Shown: piece by piece, positions 9,496-17,714 of the stretch
How positions within the stretch are numbered: the first letter of the stretch is position 1
Layout: every line of letters begins with the position of its first letter
DNA from: Haloarcula taiwanensis
GTDB taxonomy: Archaea > Halobacteriota > Halobacteria > Halobacteriales > Haloarculaceae
Assembly (NCBI GenBank): GCA_002844335.1
Contig: CP019156.1
Location: forward strand, 62,001-126,000
Direction: 5' to 3'
DNA length: 64,000 bases
Position numbers and translations under genes: made by a program
The notes under the pieces: generated by a model
Databases searched by the model: none
What the model was told of the DNA's origin: nothing
The model's input: only the letters and a program-made list of their open reading frames with translations

Positions 9496-10344
9496 CTACG
9501 TCTCCGTCTCCGTCTCCGTCTTCGTCGGGGTTGTGGTGACTTCCTCTGGCTCACCAACTAGCGACTTTTTGCACCCATCAGTATTGTTATATTTGATAGT
9601 CTGAGCGACTGTAACTGTATCACTCCAGAGGAAGTTAACTGTCAGATGGTGGTTGATCTCAGCTATCTCACCAGCTTCATCAGCTCTTGCACATATTCCT
9701 GGGCCATCCTTGAGGAGAAAATCAAATTTAACGGCAGCAGATTCACCGGGCTCCACTGGTACAAAGCGCTCACTTCTCGTTTCACCATCTAGAAGCGTCT
9801 GTGATGCTGCGTCTGTGCGTTGGCCCACGTTCCGCACAACCATCGCCAAGCTACCATCGACGAAGTCTGGATGTTCAGTCCCAGGGATAACCTCCTCAAA
9901 CTCAAACGTGGTGCCCAGTTCGAGTGGGAGTTCAGTTTCGACGTCATCCCCACGGAGATAGAGCGTGTGCTGGCCCCGAGGCAGCGGTTCGTACGAGTCC
10001 TCTCCCTCTGTTAGCGAGAGGCGTGTCCGGGTCTCGCCAGGACTGAAGTAGTCACTGGAGAACTCCCGACCGGACTCTGTGATGATGCTAACCGATGACG
10101 GCTCGATCTCATCAGTCACAGCCACTTCCAGAGCCAATTGGCGGCCGTTCTCGACAATCTCAATCGACGTCTCTTCGATGTAGTCGGACTGTTCTTCTGG
10201 CGGGCCGCCGCCTCCGTCGCCTCCGTCACTGCTATCAGACAGCCCGCCACTGCATCCTGCAAGCGCGGCAAGACTCCCGCTAAGGAGTCCAAGCACTGTT
10301 CTGCGGTCGATACTGCTGTTTCGTGGTATATCTTGCTTTGTCAT
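9496..10344 (-). CDS. Tat-exported lipoprotein of the transfer operon
   Basis: A 282-residue secreted protein. The N-terminus has a twin-arginine signal with a lipobox (DRRTVLGLLSG, then LAALAGC near residue 31), followed by an acidic Gly/Ser spacer, typical of haloarchaeal lipoproteins. The rest is predicted beta-rich, with strands such as LALEVAVTDEIEPSSVSI. It ends in a Thr/Glu repeat tail. It overlaps the surface-glycoprotein gene by ATGA and is two bases from the VirB6-like gene, so it is probably an external part of the transfer apparatus. I do not recognise a family for the mature domain. Confidence 0.65.
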   Translation of the reverse strand: MTKQDIPRNSSIDRRTVLGLLSGSLAALAGCSGGLSDSSDGGDGGGGPPEEQSDYIEETSIEIVENGRQLALEVAVTDEIEPSSVSIITESGREFSSDYFSPGETRTRLSLTEGEDSYEPLPRGQHTLYLRGDDVETELPLELGTTFEFEEVIPGTEHPDFVDGSLAMVVRNVGQRTDAASQTLLDGETRSERFVPVEPGESAAVKFDFLLKDGPGICARADEAGEIAEINHHLTVNFLWSDTVTVAQTIKYNNTDGCKKSLVGEPEEVTTTPTKTETETET

Positions 10345-12413
10345 GGATTATACCAACCAACGAATTTGCCTCTCGTCCAGACGTCGTAGCCATACAGCGC
10401 CAGCACAGCCGGCAACACCGTCAGGAGCGTCACTACAGCGAGGTCGATGAACTCCGCAAGGTCTGGGAGATCGAGTTCATACGCGACCCGCTCTTGGGTG
10501 TCTCGTACCGGGACAGCACGCCCTTGCTCCCACCAGATCTGAGCCGGGCGATACGTGACTATCGCCGAGGAGACTTCGCCCTGGTCGACGGTGACCGTAA
10601 TCTCATCATCGCCAGCGAGTGACCGTTCGACCCGGGACTGCCCCGTTGCGACAGTGACGTTCCCTGCCACAATCGGGAAGCCAGCCGTCGGTTCGACCCG
10701 GACCAGCAGGTCCGTCGAGTTGTCAGTCGAGTTGACGACCTCGGAGGTGATATTGACCTCGCGAATTGGCGTCGGGTTCGTCGAGTCCGCTGGCTGTTCG
10801 ATGCTGTTCCCACGGACGAGTCCGTTGATCTCGAAGTTCTCCGTCCGGAGTTGTTCCGCACTCCGAATCGTGAACCGATCTGCCGTCGTGAACGTCTCCG
10901 AACGGTTGATCCGAATCTCCGGCGGGAGCGTCGTCTTGGTGGTCGCGTTCGCCGTCGTGTTCCCCGTCGTGTTCACAGTCGCATTTGTCGGATACGTCGC
11001 TTCGAGTGAGGGCACGAACCGCCAGCCGTCGGCACTCTCGTTTTGGACGCGGTTGACCGTGACTGCTGGGCCTTCCGTGGTTCGGACAGCGTGGGTTTCG
11101 AGCGGTCGTACTGGCGTCGTCGTGTTCTCCGACCAGTTTTCCCAGCCGGGCGGTGAGCGAGTGTAGAACCGCCACTTGCTCTGGACTTCGTATCCCCCAT
11201 CGAACTGGACGCTCTGCCAGCTGCCGGGGATTACAGTCCCGATGCGATAGTCGTCGGTCGTGGCCCCTCTGCCGTTGGGGACGACACCGGGTTCGACGAC
11301 CATCTCCCGCTCGGAGAGGTTTTGCACCTGGACCGTCCGCGAGTCCGTGACCGTCAGTTCGTACTCGTCAATCTCGTCATCGCCAATCTCCGAGAGATTC
11401 GTCGAGATTGTCGTGACCAACCGGAGTTCCGTGGTCCCGTTGATCTCCGTGTAGTTGAGGGTGGGCTGGGCGGCAGTGCTGTTGTCCATCGCAGTGCCGT
11501 TGGCGTACAGCGTCGTGTTCGTCGACGTGTTCACTACTCGGAAGTCGTCCTCGAAGAACTCCGAGATGTACACCCGGTAGTCGTGGATGGCACGAACGGT
11601 TCCGTTCGGACGGACCAGACGCTCCGTACCTCCCTCTCGATGGACGACCGTCGACGGCTCGACGCTGAAGAACGCGACGTAGGCGTCACGAATCCAGATG
11701 CCAGAGCGAGTATCCGTGACGTTCACTGGGTAGGAGGCGTCCTCGATTCCAGTCCGGAACGAGTCGTGTTCGGGCCGGTTCCACAGCGTTGTGTTCGATG
11801 GCTCGCGAGAAACCATATCTCCCGTGCAAGAGGGGAGGACGGCCAGCGTGCCGTTCTCAGCCCCGGCCCGGTCAGCTCGTGTGAGGTTCGGATGGTCAGG
11901 GTCGCCAGACCACAGCGCACGGAAGAACGTGTGGTTGTGGTTGTAGGACCGGTTCGGGGGCACAACGCCTGCTGTCGCGTTGTCCCCGACAGAGGCATTG
12001 GCCGGCGGGTCCGAGGCGTTCTCGTAGCACGAGACTTTCGCGCTGAGGTTCTGCCGTCTCGATCCCACCTCGGCGGATCTGTTTGCTTCTGTTTGGTTCG
12101 CTGCTGGCCCTCGATCAACGGACTCGTTGCCCTCGGTTCCGTTGGCTGCCGTCCCGTTGTCTGCTGGCCTTCGATCAATAGACTCGTTGTTGTCAGTGCG
12201 ATTCGTCTGTGTTCCCTCGCTGTTGGAGCCACTCGGCGCGGTGGCGTTCTGTTGGAGTATCCCCACGCCACCGTGGCTCGCGTCGGTGTAGGAGTGTGCC
12301 GTCCCCCGCTCAATCTGAGCTGGGTTGCCACCAGCGGACGCCGGCCCCGCAGCTGCGGCTGTCGAGAGCAGCGAGCAAAGGGCCGCGATCATCAGCAGTG
12401 AGCGGAGTCCCAT
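10341..12413 (-). CDS. Large secreted glycoprotein-like protein, C-terminal membrane anchor
   Basis: A 690-residue protein with a Sec-type signal (MGLRSLLMIAALCSLL, then an Ala run). Residues 50-200 are packed with NxS/T sequons, suggesting heavy N-glycosylation. An extended beta-rich ectodomain follows, then one C-terminal hydrophobic helix (VVTLLTVLPAVLALYGYDV) with a basic end. The topology is outside with a single anchor. Its place between the pilin-like and lipoprotein genes suggests a cell-surface adhesin or sheath of the transfer apparatus. The stretch around residues 75-120 repeats short DNGTAANGTE-like units. The family is not recognised. Confidence 0.65.
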   Translation of the reverse strand: MGLRSLLMIAALCSLLSTAAAAGPASAGGNPAQIERGTAHSYTDASHGGVGILQQNATAPSGSNSEGTQTNRTDNNESIDRRPADNGTAANGTEGNESVDRGPAANQTEANRSAEVGSRRQNLSAKVSCYENASDPPANASVGDNATAGVVPPNRSYNHNHTFFRALWSGDPDHPNLTRADRAGAENGTLAVLPSCTGDMVSREPSNTTLWNRPEHDSFRTGIEDASYPVNVTDTRSGIWIRDAYVAFFSVEPSTVVHREGGTERLVRPNGTVRAIHDYRVYISEFFEDDFRVVNTSTNTTLYANGTAMDNSTAAQPTLNYTEINGTTELRLVTTISTNLSEIGDDEIDEYELTVTDSRTVQVQNLSEREMVVEPGVVPNGRGATTDDYRIGTVIPGSWQSVQFDGGYEVQSKWRFYTRSPPGWENWSENTTTPVRPLETHAVRTTEGPAVTVNRVQNESADGWRFVPSLEATYPTNATVNTTGNTTANATTKTTLPPEIRINRSETFTTADRFTIRSAEQLRTENFEINGLVRGNSIEQPADSTNPTPIREVNITSEVVNSTDNSTDLLVRVEPTAGFPIVAGNVTVATGQSRVERSLAGDDEITVTVDQGEVSSAIVTYRPAQIWWEQGRAVPVRDTQERVAYELDLPDLAEFIDLAVVTLLTVLPAVLALYGYDVWTRGKFVGWYNP

Positions 12414-12420
12414 CGTGTGC

Positions 12421-12876
12421 TTAGAATGGGGTCACGCAGTCCGAGAAGCCGAAGCCGACGTTGTCCCCGAACTTCGTGATGAGTTCCGGAGCCACGATTG
12501 CCAGGACGACGACACCGAGGCCGACCAGCGAGAGGATAAGGTCCCGGCGGGCCTCGTTTTGCTGGTTCGGGTTGCCAGAGGCCCGCATATACGACAGGCC
12601 ACTGCGACCGACGAACACCATCGTTGCTGGCAGGCCAAGACCAGCCAGTGCGCCGAAGACGACGTCAACGCCGTCCTCGACAGCAGTGTCACAGTAGATG
12701 TTCCCGACGTCGGTCTGGCCCATCGCCGAGCCAGCAAATAGCGTGAGGATCAGCAGTAACTGCGTTGTCTGTCGCACGCCGGGCGTGAGCCACGCGTCAG
12801 CAAACCGCCGCTTCGCGTGGGTGTAGAGTGTTGGTTGTGTGTTCGATGCGTTCGATGCGTTGGTTTGAGTTGACAT
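12421..12876 (-). CDS. VirB2/TrbC-like small membrane protein (candidate pilin)
   Basis: A 151-residue protein. After a 35-residue hydrophilic start comes a hydrophobic segment ending in a signal-peptidase-like site (LFAGSAMGQT), then two further hydrophobic segments separated by a short polar hairpin. This is the layout of conjugative pilins of the VirB2/TrbC type. Two cysteines (YCDTA and SDCVTP) flank the mature part. I chose ATG 12876 over GTG 12921. It is the first gene of the operon, seven bases from the next. The assignment rests on topology and position, not sequence identity. Confidence 0.5.
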   Translation of the reverse strand: MSTQTNASNASNTQPTLYTHAKRRFADAWLTPGVRQTTQLLLILTLFAGSAMGQTDVGNIYCDTAVEDGVDVVFGALAGLGLPATMVFVGRSGLSYMRASGNPNQQNEARRDLILSLVGLGVVVLAIVAPELITKFGDNVGFGFSDCVTPF

Positions 12877-13046
12877 GGATGTCTCTGGTTCTGGTTTCTT
12901 GCTTGCCCACCGATGCCCCACCGGTAATCCGCTACCGATTCTGTGTTAGATTTCTAATACTATTGTTGAACCCTATCTTGGATTTGGCAGCAGATTATGA
13001 CATTGGAGTTAACTAAAAACTTGTGAGACAAACAAACTCTATCTCT

Positions 13047-13068
13047 ATATAATACTTTCGTATTATAT
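13047..13068. promoter_or_regulatory. Perfect 9-bp inverted repeat over operon promoter
   Basis: ATATAATAC and GTATTATAT are separated by TTTC. On the minus strand the right arm overlaps a TATA-like element (TATTATATAG), which would start transcription near 13020, upstream of the transfer operon. A repressor bound here would block the TATA box. The RHH-like operon proteins are candidate ligands. It could also be part of a transfer origin. Confidence 0.45.
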
Positions 13069-13240
13069 CGGGTGCCTCGTACCTTCGCTGTTGCTTGATT
13101 TTTAATGCATCCTCAGGATAGAATAAGGACGGCAAATCGGAGATAATATAGGATTTCTTATACCATACAAATCTAGACAATATAGTCTATATAGCTGGTA
13201 ACTAAATCGAAAGTAGTACCACTTTGCTTACATGATAAGA

Positions 13241-13249
13241 TATATAAGG
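13241..13249 (+). promoter_or_regulatory. TATA-like promoter element facing the origin
   Basis: TATATAAGG is a strong archaeal TATA-like sequence in AT-rich DNA. Initiation would be expected about 26 bases downstream, near 13267, giving a plus-strand transcript towards the first origin box. Confidence 0.4.
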
Positions 13250-13303
13250 TAGACCTAGATTTTGTCTTTGGAATAGGTGCAACAGCTCAACGGGGCCCTA
13301 CGA

Positions 13304-13323
13304 GACGGGGGCCTCTCCCCGTC
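13304..13323 (+). promoter_or_regulatory. GC hairpin in candidate leader or small RNA
   Basis: GACGGGG and CCCCGTC pair perfectly around the loop GCCTCT. The hairpin lies downstream of the TATA element at 13241 and upstream of a 42-codon frame at 13412. It may be part of a leader or of a small RNA beside the origin. Confidence 0.35.
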
Positions 13324-13411
13324 GACAGCTGGGGAGGGCAAAGCCCACGAAGCCGAAGTTGAATAGAATCCAGGTGGGAAGCTGACGAGCAGTCGAATGA
13401 CCTCACGGACA

Positions 13412-13540
13412 ATGTCTCGTCGAAAGCAACGATCACGAAGCAGATCAACGGCAGACGCTGCTACTGGGAACTGGGGGCAAGAAATGAAGTCGAAGTATGA
13501 TGTGCCGGCCAATCCGGAAAACTACTACCTGTCTGGATAG
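13412..13540 (+). CDS. Possible 42-residue small protein
   Basis: An ATG frame with a basic Arg/Ser start followed by TGNWGQEMKSKYDVPANPEN. The second half has protein-like composition and stops 24 bases before the first origin box. There is no clear ribosome binding site. It could be a small origin-linked protein or chance; nothing is recognised. Confidence 0.35.
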   Translation: MSRRKQRSRSRSTADAATGNWGQEMKSKYDVPANPENYYLSG

Positions 13541-13563
13541 AGTATTCAGTATTGGTCGGCCCG

Positions 13564-13584
13564 CCCCCGGGTGTTTCCGCGTAA
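13564..13584 (+). repeat. Origin recognition box 1
   Basis: CCCCCGGGTGTTTCCGCGTAA, preceded by CCG. It has the same orientation as boxes 2-4 and lies 108 bases past the end of orc1. Confidence 0.8.
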
Positions 13585-13666
13585 ATTGAAAGATGGGCAA
13601 ATAGGGCCGAATGTTGGGCGTTAATAGCGTAATTCGCCTTCCAGACTAACGACTCCGCAAACTACA

Positions 13667-13687
13667 CCCCCGGGTGTTTCCGCGTAG
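13667..13687 (+). repeat. Origin recognition box 2
   Basis: CCCCCGGGTGTTTCCGCGTA plus G, five bases past the orc1 stop codon. Binding here could also affect the 3' end of the orc1 transcript. Confidence 0.8.
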
Positions 13688-13692
13688 TCTTA

Positions 13693-14922
13693 TCAGTCAA
13701 GATATTCTTCGATTGACCGGTTCGTCGTGATGAGATCAATAGCGTCGCCAAGTCGAGAGTCTTCGGAGAGGATATCCAGTGTCATCCCGAGGTCGGAGCC
13801 AAGTTCGAAAACATAGTGAGGGCCACCACGATTGCCGGTTTGTTTCTTTGTCGCGTTGACAACCCCCATCAGATCAAGTTCAAGCAGGTGGTCGCGGACG
13901 CTCCGTTGGGTTCGAATGTCCGCCTTGATCTCCGTAGCGATATCCTTGTATCGAGCGTAGAGTTCGGTCGTCTTCGCTGGGTTCTGGCTCTCTACCTCTA
14001 GTGCGACGACAGCTGTTAGCGACAGTTGGTCCTGCATCGTCATCTCGCGAATTCCCTTTTCGATGTTTTTTCGATCAATGCGTTCCTGTGCCGTCCTCAC
14101 ATGCTCTTCGGTGACGACATCACTCCCGGTGTTCGACGCCAGTTCACCGGCTTTGTACAGGTATCGCAGTGCCTGCCTCGCCGAACCCTTATCTTGTGCT
14201 GCATGCGCGGCACAGAGCGGAATGACGTCACCCTCTAAAACACCCTCTTTGAATGCCTGATCGGCGCGCCGCTCTAAGATAGATCGCAGTTGATTCGCGT
14301 CATACGGTGCGAAGTGAATTTCCTCGTCAAACAGGGTATCCTTGACTTTTGGGGAGAGATTGTCACGGAATTTAAAATTATTCGAAATGCCGATAACACT
14401 CAGATGCATATCATCGGGGATATTACCGTTGGACTTAGCGCGAGGGATTGAGTACAATATTTCATCTGACGTCCCGATATTGTCGATTTCGTCCAATACG
14501 ATGATAACCGTTCCACCAATGTCAGTCACGGCATCGAAGAATGCATCGGTGATTTTACTCATTGGATGCCCGTTCAGATTCTCACCAGTGAGACGCTCAA
14601 CAAGATTGATCAATACATGGTATGAGGATGAGTCGCCGGCGCAGTTGTATTGACTTGTCGTGATATTTAGTCCTGCGTCATCGGCAGCTGCAACGAGATC
14701 CTCAAGTTTGTACTCAACACCTGCTGTTTTCCCTTGTCCCGTTTTTCCGAAGAGAAACATATTGTGTGGACCGACACCAGTATTGCGAATCGCAGGTGCG
14801 AGCGCATTATGGATCTGCCCTAATTCTTCATCACGCTCGGGCAGTTCCTCTGGATCCCAATCATCTGTGAGAGGACGTTCATCCTCGAATATCGGAGAAC
14901 CGCGCTCAAACGTCCGTGACAT
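13693..14922 (-). CDS. orc1/cdc6: Orc1/Cdc6 replication initiator
   Basis: A 409-residue AAA+ initiator that should bind the flanking origin boxes and load MCM. Visible features are Walker A (LFGKTGQGKT, near residue 58), Walker B (VIIVLDEIDNIG, near 140), a sensor 1 region (SVIGISNNFKF), the lid helices, and a C-terminal winged helix (DHLLELDLMGVVNATKK). The length is normal for haloarchaeal Orc paralogues. It starts at ATG 14922, about 90 bases from box 3, so autoregulation by origin binding is likely. As the only orc gene next to these boxes it is the best candidate initiator of this replicon. Confidence 0.92.
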   Translation of the reverse strand: MSRTFERGSPIFEDERPLTDDWDPEELPERDEELGQIHNALAPAIRNTGVGPHNMFLFGKTGQGKTAGVEYKLEDLVAAADDAGLNITTSQYNCAGDSSSYHVLINLVERLTGENLNGHPMSKITDAFFDAVTDIGGTVIIVLDEIDNIGTSDEILYSIPRAKSNGNIPDDMHLSVIGISNNFKFRDNLSPKVKDTLFDEEIHFAPYDANQLRSILERRADQAFKEGVLEGDVIPLCAAHAAQDKGSARQALRYLYKAGELASNTGSDVVTEEHVRTAQERIDRKNIEKGIREMTMQDQLSLTAVVALEVESQNPAKTTELYARYKDIATEIKADIRTQRSVRDHLLELDLMGVVNATKKQTGNRGGPHYVFELGSDLGMTLDILSEDSRLGDAIDLITTNRSIEEYLD

Positions 14923-15013
14923 ACGGTGCTTCTTTCACCCCAAGCACATAAGACTAAGTGTTCGGACGTATCGGCTGGTTCGCTTACTACGGTCGGTACG
15001 GGTATTTCTGCGA

Positions 15014-15034
15014 CCCCCGGGTGTTTCCGCGTAG
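15014..15034 (+). repeat. Origin recognition box 3
   Basis: CCCCCGGGTGTTTCCGCGTA plus G, upstream of orc1 and on the left side of the AT-rich opening region. Confidence 0.8.
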
Positions 15035-15079
15035 ATCTGAAGCAGATCAACCACGACTGGAATACGAAGGTAAAATATT

Positions 15080-15108
15080 CCCCCGGGGGCCCGGGTGTTT
15101 CCGCGTAA
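15080..15108 (+). repeat. Origin recognition box 4 with extra palindrome
   Basis: The box core CCCGGGTGTTTCCGCGTAA (15090-15108) is directly preceded by a perfect CCCCCGGGGG palindrome (15080-15089). This doubles the G-run that normally orients initiator binding. It is the box closest to the AT-rich element. Confidence 0.75.
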
Positions 15109-15435
15109 CTCTATAGATGGTGTGAGGTGTGGAAGAGCATAATGAGTCTCGATAAGGGGTCTTATTGGCGATACTGCGATTAAGAATGCCCCTAACGCGG
15201 ATTTTCCTATCGGCATAAACTGAATCAGTTCCTGTTTCTTACGTTTATCATATCTCTTTCTTTCTAGCTAGTTATTGCCTAGAGTAGAAGAAAGAGAGAA
15301 ATGGTCTGCTATCCGTTTCAAACCTCTGTATCAGCTATCTGCTCTCTCTAGAATTAAATATATCTTCTAGTATTTTCCTGCATTTATATGTGTATCTTGT
15401 TTATTCTCATTTAGCCTGTCTTGCCTATCTAGGGT
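15109..15435. other. AT-rich duplex-opening element
   Basis: A long A/T- and pyrimidine-rich stretch without a plausible gene, lying between box 4 and inverted box 5. Runs such as GAATTAAATATATCTTC near 15350 suggest easy unwinding. Confidence 0.6.
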
Positions 15436-15456
15436 TTACGCGGAAACACCCGGGGG
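15436..15456 (-). repeat. Origin recognition box 5 (inverted)
   Basis: TTACGCGGAAACACCCGGGGG, the reverse complement of box 1. Like box 1, it has extra G/C beyond the G-run. Facing box 4 across the AT-rich element, it gives the inverted pair usual at archaeal origins. Confidence 0.8.
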
Positions 15457-15609
15457 CGGGGGTCCCAAATCATAAGGATGGATTTGCTTGCCATTCGGCA
15501 GCGAGGACAGCGGGTCGCAGGCTACAACCCCACCCTGAGGTGGACACTGACGCCTACAGAACCCGCAGTTTACTGACGAGATAGCTGTTATCGCCGAAGT
15601 TCTCTATGG

Positions 15610-15870
15610 TTGGGTCACCGGGAAATCAACTACGGCGGTGAACTGACGCTGGCCGTGACAGGACACGGTGATCGGTTCGACGAGTGGCTGGAGTTGCATC
15701 CAGATGTCAGGCCGGTGCTGTCGCTGGTCGCTCACCTGCAGGGGACGACGCTCGAAAAACTGACTACTGGGACCGAATCAGTGCGTTACCAACCCCCCAA
15801 ATCGGTCGTGTTGGGGCTTGATCCCGACCCGATGACGACGCAGACTTCGCTCGTCAATTCTGCAAACTAG
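15610..15870 (+). CDS. Short hypothetical or gene fragment
   Basis: An 86-codon frame with haloarchaeal codon use (ELTLAVTGHGDRFDEWLEL and so on), not recognised. Just upstream, another frame reads EIAVIAEVLYGWVTGKSTT before stopping at the point where this frame becomes open. The pair may be one gene broken by a frameshift. The 150 bases between the last origin box and this frame hold no other convincing gene. Confidence 0.35.
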   Translation: MGHREINYGGELTLAVTGHGDRFDEWLELHPDVRPVLSLVAHLQGTTLEKLTTGTESVRYQPPKSVVLGLDPDPMTTQTSLVNSAN

Positions 15871-15906
15871 AGAGCAATCTGCCGATCTGGATGATTCCCT
15901 CTACGC

Positions 15907-15937
15907 GGTTGTGATTAGCGCGATAATCACGACCAAT
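15907..15937. promoter_or_regulatory. Dyad element, copy 1
   Basis: GTGATTA-GCGCGA-TAATCAC, followed by GACCAAT, with a nearly matching GGTT on the other side. The TAATCACGACCAA half recurs at 18262 and 25750. It lies between the 15610 frame and the 3' end of the HEAT gene. Confidence 0.45.
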
Positions 15938-16040
15938 TATTCTTCTTTATTAAGATATTCCTCCTCTAATTAGCCTGAGACACGAGCGCCGAGTGACGAC
16001 CGGGCGGCATCTGCGTCCGGTAATATTTGGCTCGCCAGTA

Positions 16041-17714
16041 TCAGTTCTCTCCGGGCCCCCACCCGGCTGATCGCACGTCAGGCAGGTCCAACGGATCAAC
16101 ATTAGGGTCGTCCAGGTCACCGGCTCGGGCGGCCCCGAGGAGCGCTTCGGTCCGGCCCGGGAGTCCGTCGTGATCGTGCTTGGCCAAAGTAACGAGCGTT
16201 TTGGCTGCCCAGTAGCGGGTTTTTTGCGTGTTCCTATAGTCGGTGTCTACACTCTCGACCAGCGCCGTGACATCAGCCGCGGAGAACTCGGCCCCGGCGT
16301 CAGCAGCCCGTGCCAACGCCCGTCCGAGGTAGTACCGGTGACAGGAGTGGACCGTCAGGTTCGGGACGATATCGGCGACCAGTTCTGGATGATCGGCCGC
16401 GAGGTCGTCGAGGACATGCTGAACGGTCCGAAGGTCAAGACCGCCGGTGAGCGCCGGTAGCGCCGGTTTGACTGCTCGCGGGTTGGCCGCCGCGACGTCG
16501 GCGACGAGGCCGTCGCCAAGTCGGTTGTTGTTCGGCAGTTCGTCGGCGGCCGCGAGTTCGAACAATTCCTGAAGCTGGTCGGCGACGAACCCGGGATGGT
16601 CAGCCGCCAGTACGACCAACGGGTCGGTATCGCGTTCCTCAAACGGTCGCTCGGCGGCCAGTTCAGCGACTTTCTCGACGACCGGATCAAAGGACCCGCT
16701 GCCATTACGTTCGAGGCGTGCCAGTGCGTCCGCGGCTGGGGTATACGTCGAGGCAGGCCGCGGCCCTGTCGCCGTACCGAGAGTCGACAGTAGCGTCTTG
16801 GCCGCCGACCCAGCTGTTGCCGGTCTCGACAGTGCCACATCGACCAGCAACCTCATCGACTGGTTGCCTGTCACCGGATACTGCCCGTCGTGGAGGGCAT
16901 CGACTACGTCGTCATCGATGTCATCGAGGCTGATCGCACCTGCCTCCAGCAGCGCAGCCAGCAGGTTGATCACTTGTTCCCGAAACCACCCTCTTTCGCG
17001 GTCGAACCCTCCAAGTATCGAATCGAGATGCTCGGTGACGAGATGTGGCCGGTCATCGACGAGTTGCGTCAACACTTCGATAGCGGCGGTTGCAGGACGC
17101 TGTGCGTGGCGTGCGTTGCCGATTACTGTCGCCGGATCGGCCAAGCCATCGGCAAGCTGCTCGACAGCATGCGGTGGGTCGGGGTGAGTCTTGACCAGTT
17201 CGACACCGACCGGATCTTCGATCTGTCGGTGGAGCAGTAGCCCCGCTACTCGTTTGCGGATGGCCGGTTCCGGATCGGTGAAGCGTTCAAGAAGGCGCTC
17301 AGCCAGCCATGGCGCTGGTCTGGCGGGCGAGCGCTCCTCGTTGCCAAACGAAGCAGCAATCTGTCCACCGAGATAATCGGGGTTGATGGCGGCCTGGCGG
17401 ACACACCAGTCCTTGTCGTCGATCCGGTCGAAGAGGTGCCGGTACAGTGTGTCCGAATCGACATCAGCCTCCATGTCCTCGGGGTAGGCGGCCGCGAACC
17501 GGACGACCATCGCGGCTGCGACTCTGACGCCAGGATCGGGGTCGTCGAGTAGCGCGACCATCCGGTCGATAACTGTGCCCGGCAGCGTGTGCCCCTCGAT
17601 GAGTCCTTCTTGATGCCGTTTGACGATTCGCGTTGCGAGGTCACGTCGGTCGGCGGGACTGTCTACAGCGTCGAGTTGGGCTGCGAGCGCTTCCAGCGAG
17701 TCCTCAGACGACAC
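16041..17714 (-). CDS. HEAT-repeat protein
   Basis: A 557-residue helical-repeat protein. Repeats such as ALLDDPDPGVRVAAAMVVRF and DRIDDKDWCVRQAAINPDYL occur across the length, typical of HEAT/PBS-lyase-like scaffolds that bind proteins. No catalytic motif is seen. I place the start at GTG 17714, which overlaps the stop of the upstream 123-residue gene by 11 bases; starts further upstream would lie inside that gene in another frame. Coupling to that small gene suggests the two products act together, perhaps as an effector with its immunity or adaptor protein. Function unknown. Confidence 0.7.
   Translation of the reverse strand: MSSEDSLEALAAQLDAVDSPADRRDLATRIVKRHQEGLIEGHTLPGTVIDRMVALLDDPDPGVRVAAAMVVRFAAAYPEDMEADVDSDTLYRHLFDRIDDKDWCVRQAAINPDYLGGQIAASFGNEERSPARPAPWLAERLLERFTDPEPAIRKRVAGLLLHRQIEDPVGVELVKTHPDPPHAVEQLADGLADPATVIGNARHAQRPATAAIEVLTQLVDDRPHLVTEHLDSILGGFDRERGWFREQVINLLAALLEAGAISLDDIDDDVVDALHDGQYPVTGNQSMRLLVDVALSRPATAGSAAKTLLSTLGTATGPRPASTYTPAADALARLERNGSGSFDPVVEKVAELAAERPFEERDTDPLVVLAADHPGFVADQLQELFELAAADELPNNNRLGDGLVADVAAANPRAVKPALPALTGGLDLRTVQHVLDDLAADHPELVADIVPNLTVHSCHRYYLGRALARAADAGAEFSAADVTALVESVDTDYRNTQKTRYWAAKTLVTLAKHDHDGLPGRTEALLGAARAGDLDDPNVDPLDLPDVRSAGWGPGEN

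Larger units (their letters stand above)
13564..15456. other. Replication origin region
   Basis: Five near-identical 19-21-base boxes with core CGGGTGTTTCCGCGTA surround an orc1/cdc6 gene. Two lie after its stop codon (13564, 13667), two upstream of its start in the same orientation (15014, 15090), and one inverted at 15436. The last three bracket an AT-rich stretch (15109-15435), the expected duplex-opening region. Origin boxes with a G-run beside an orc gene are the standard haloarchaeal origin arrangement. Confidence 0.85.
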
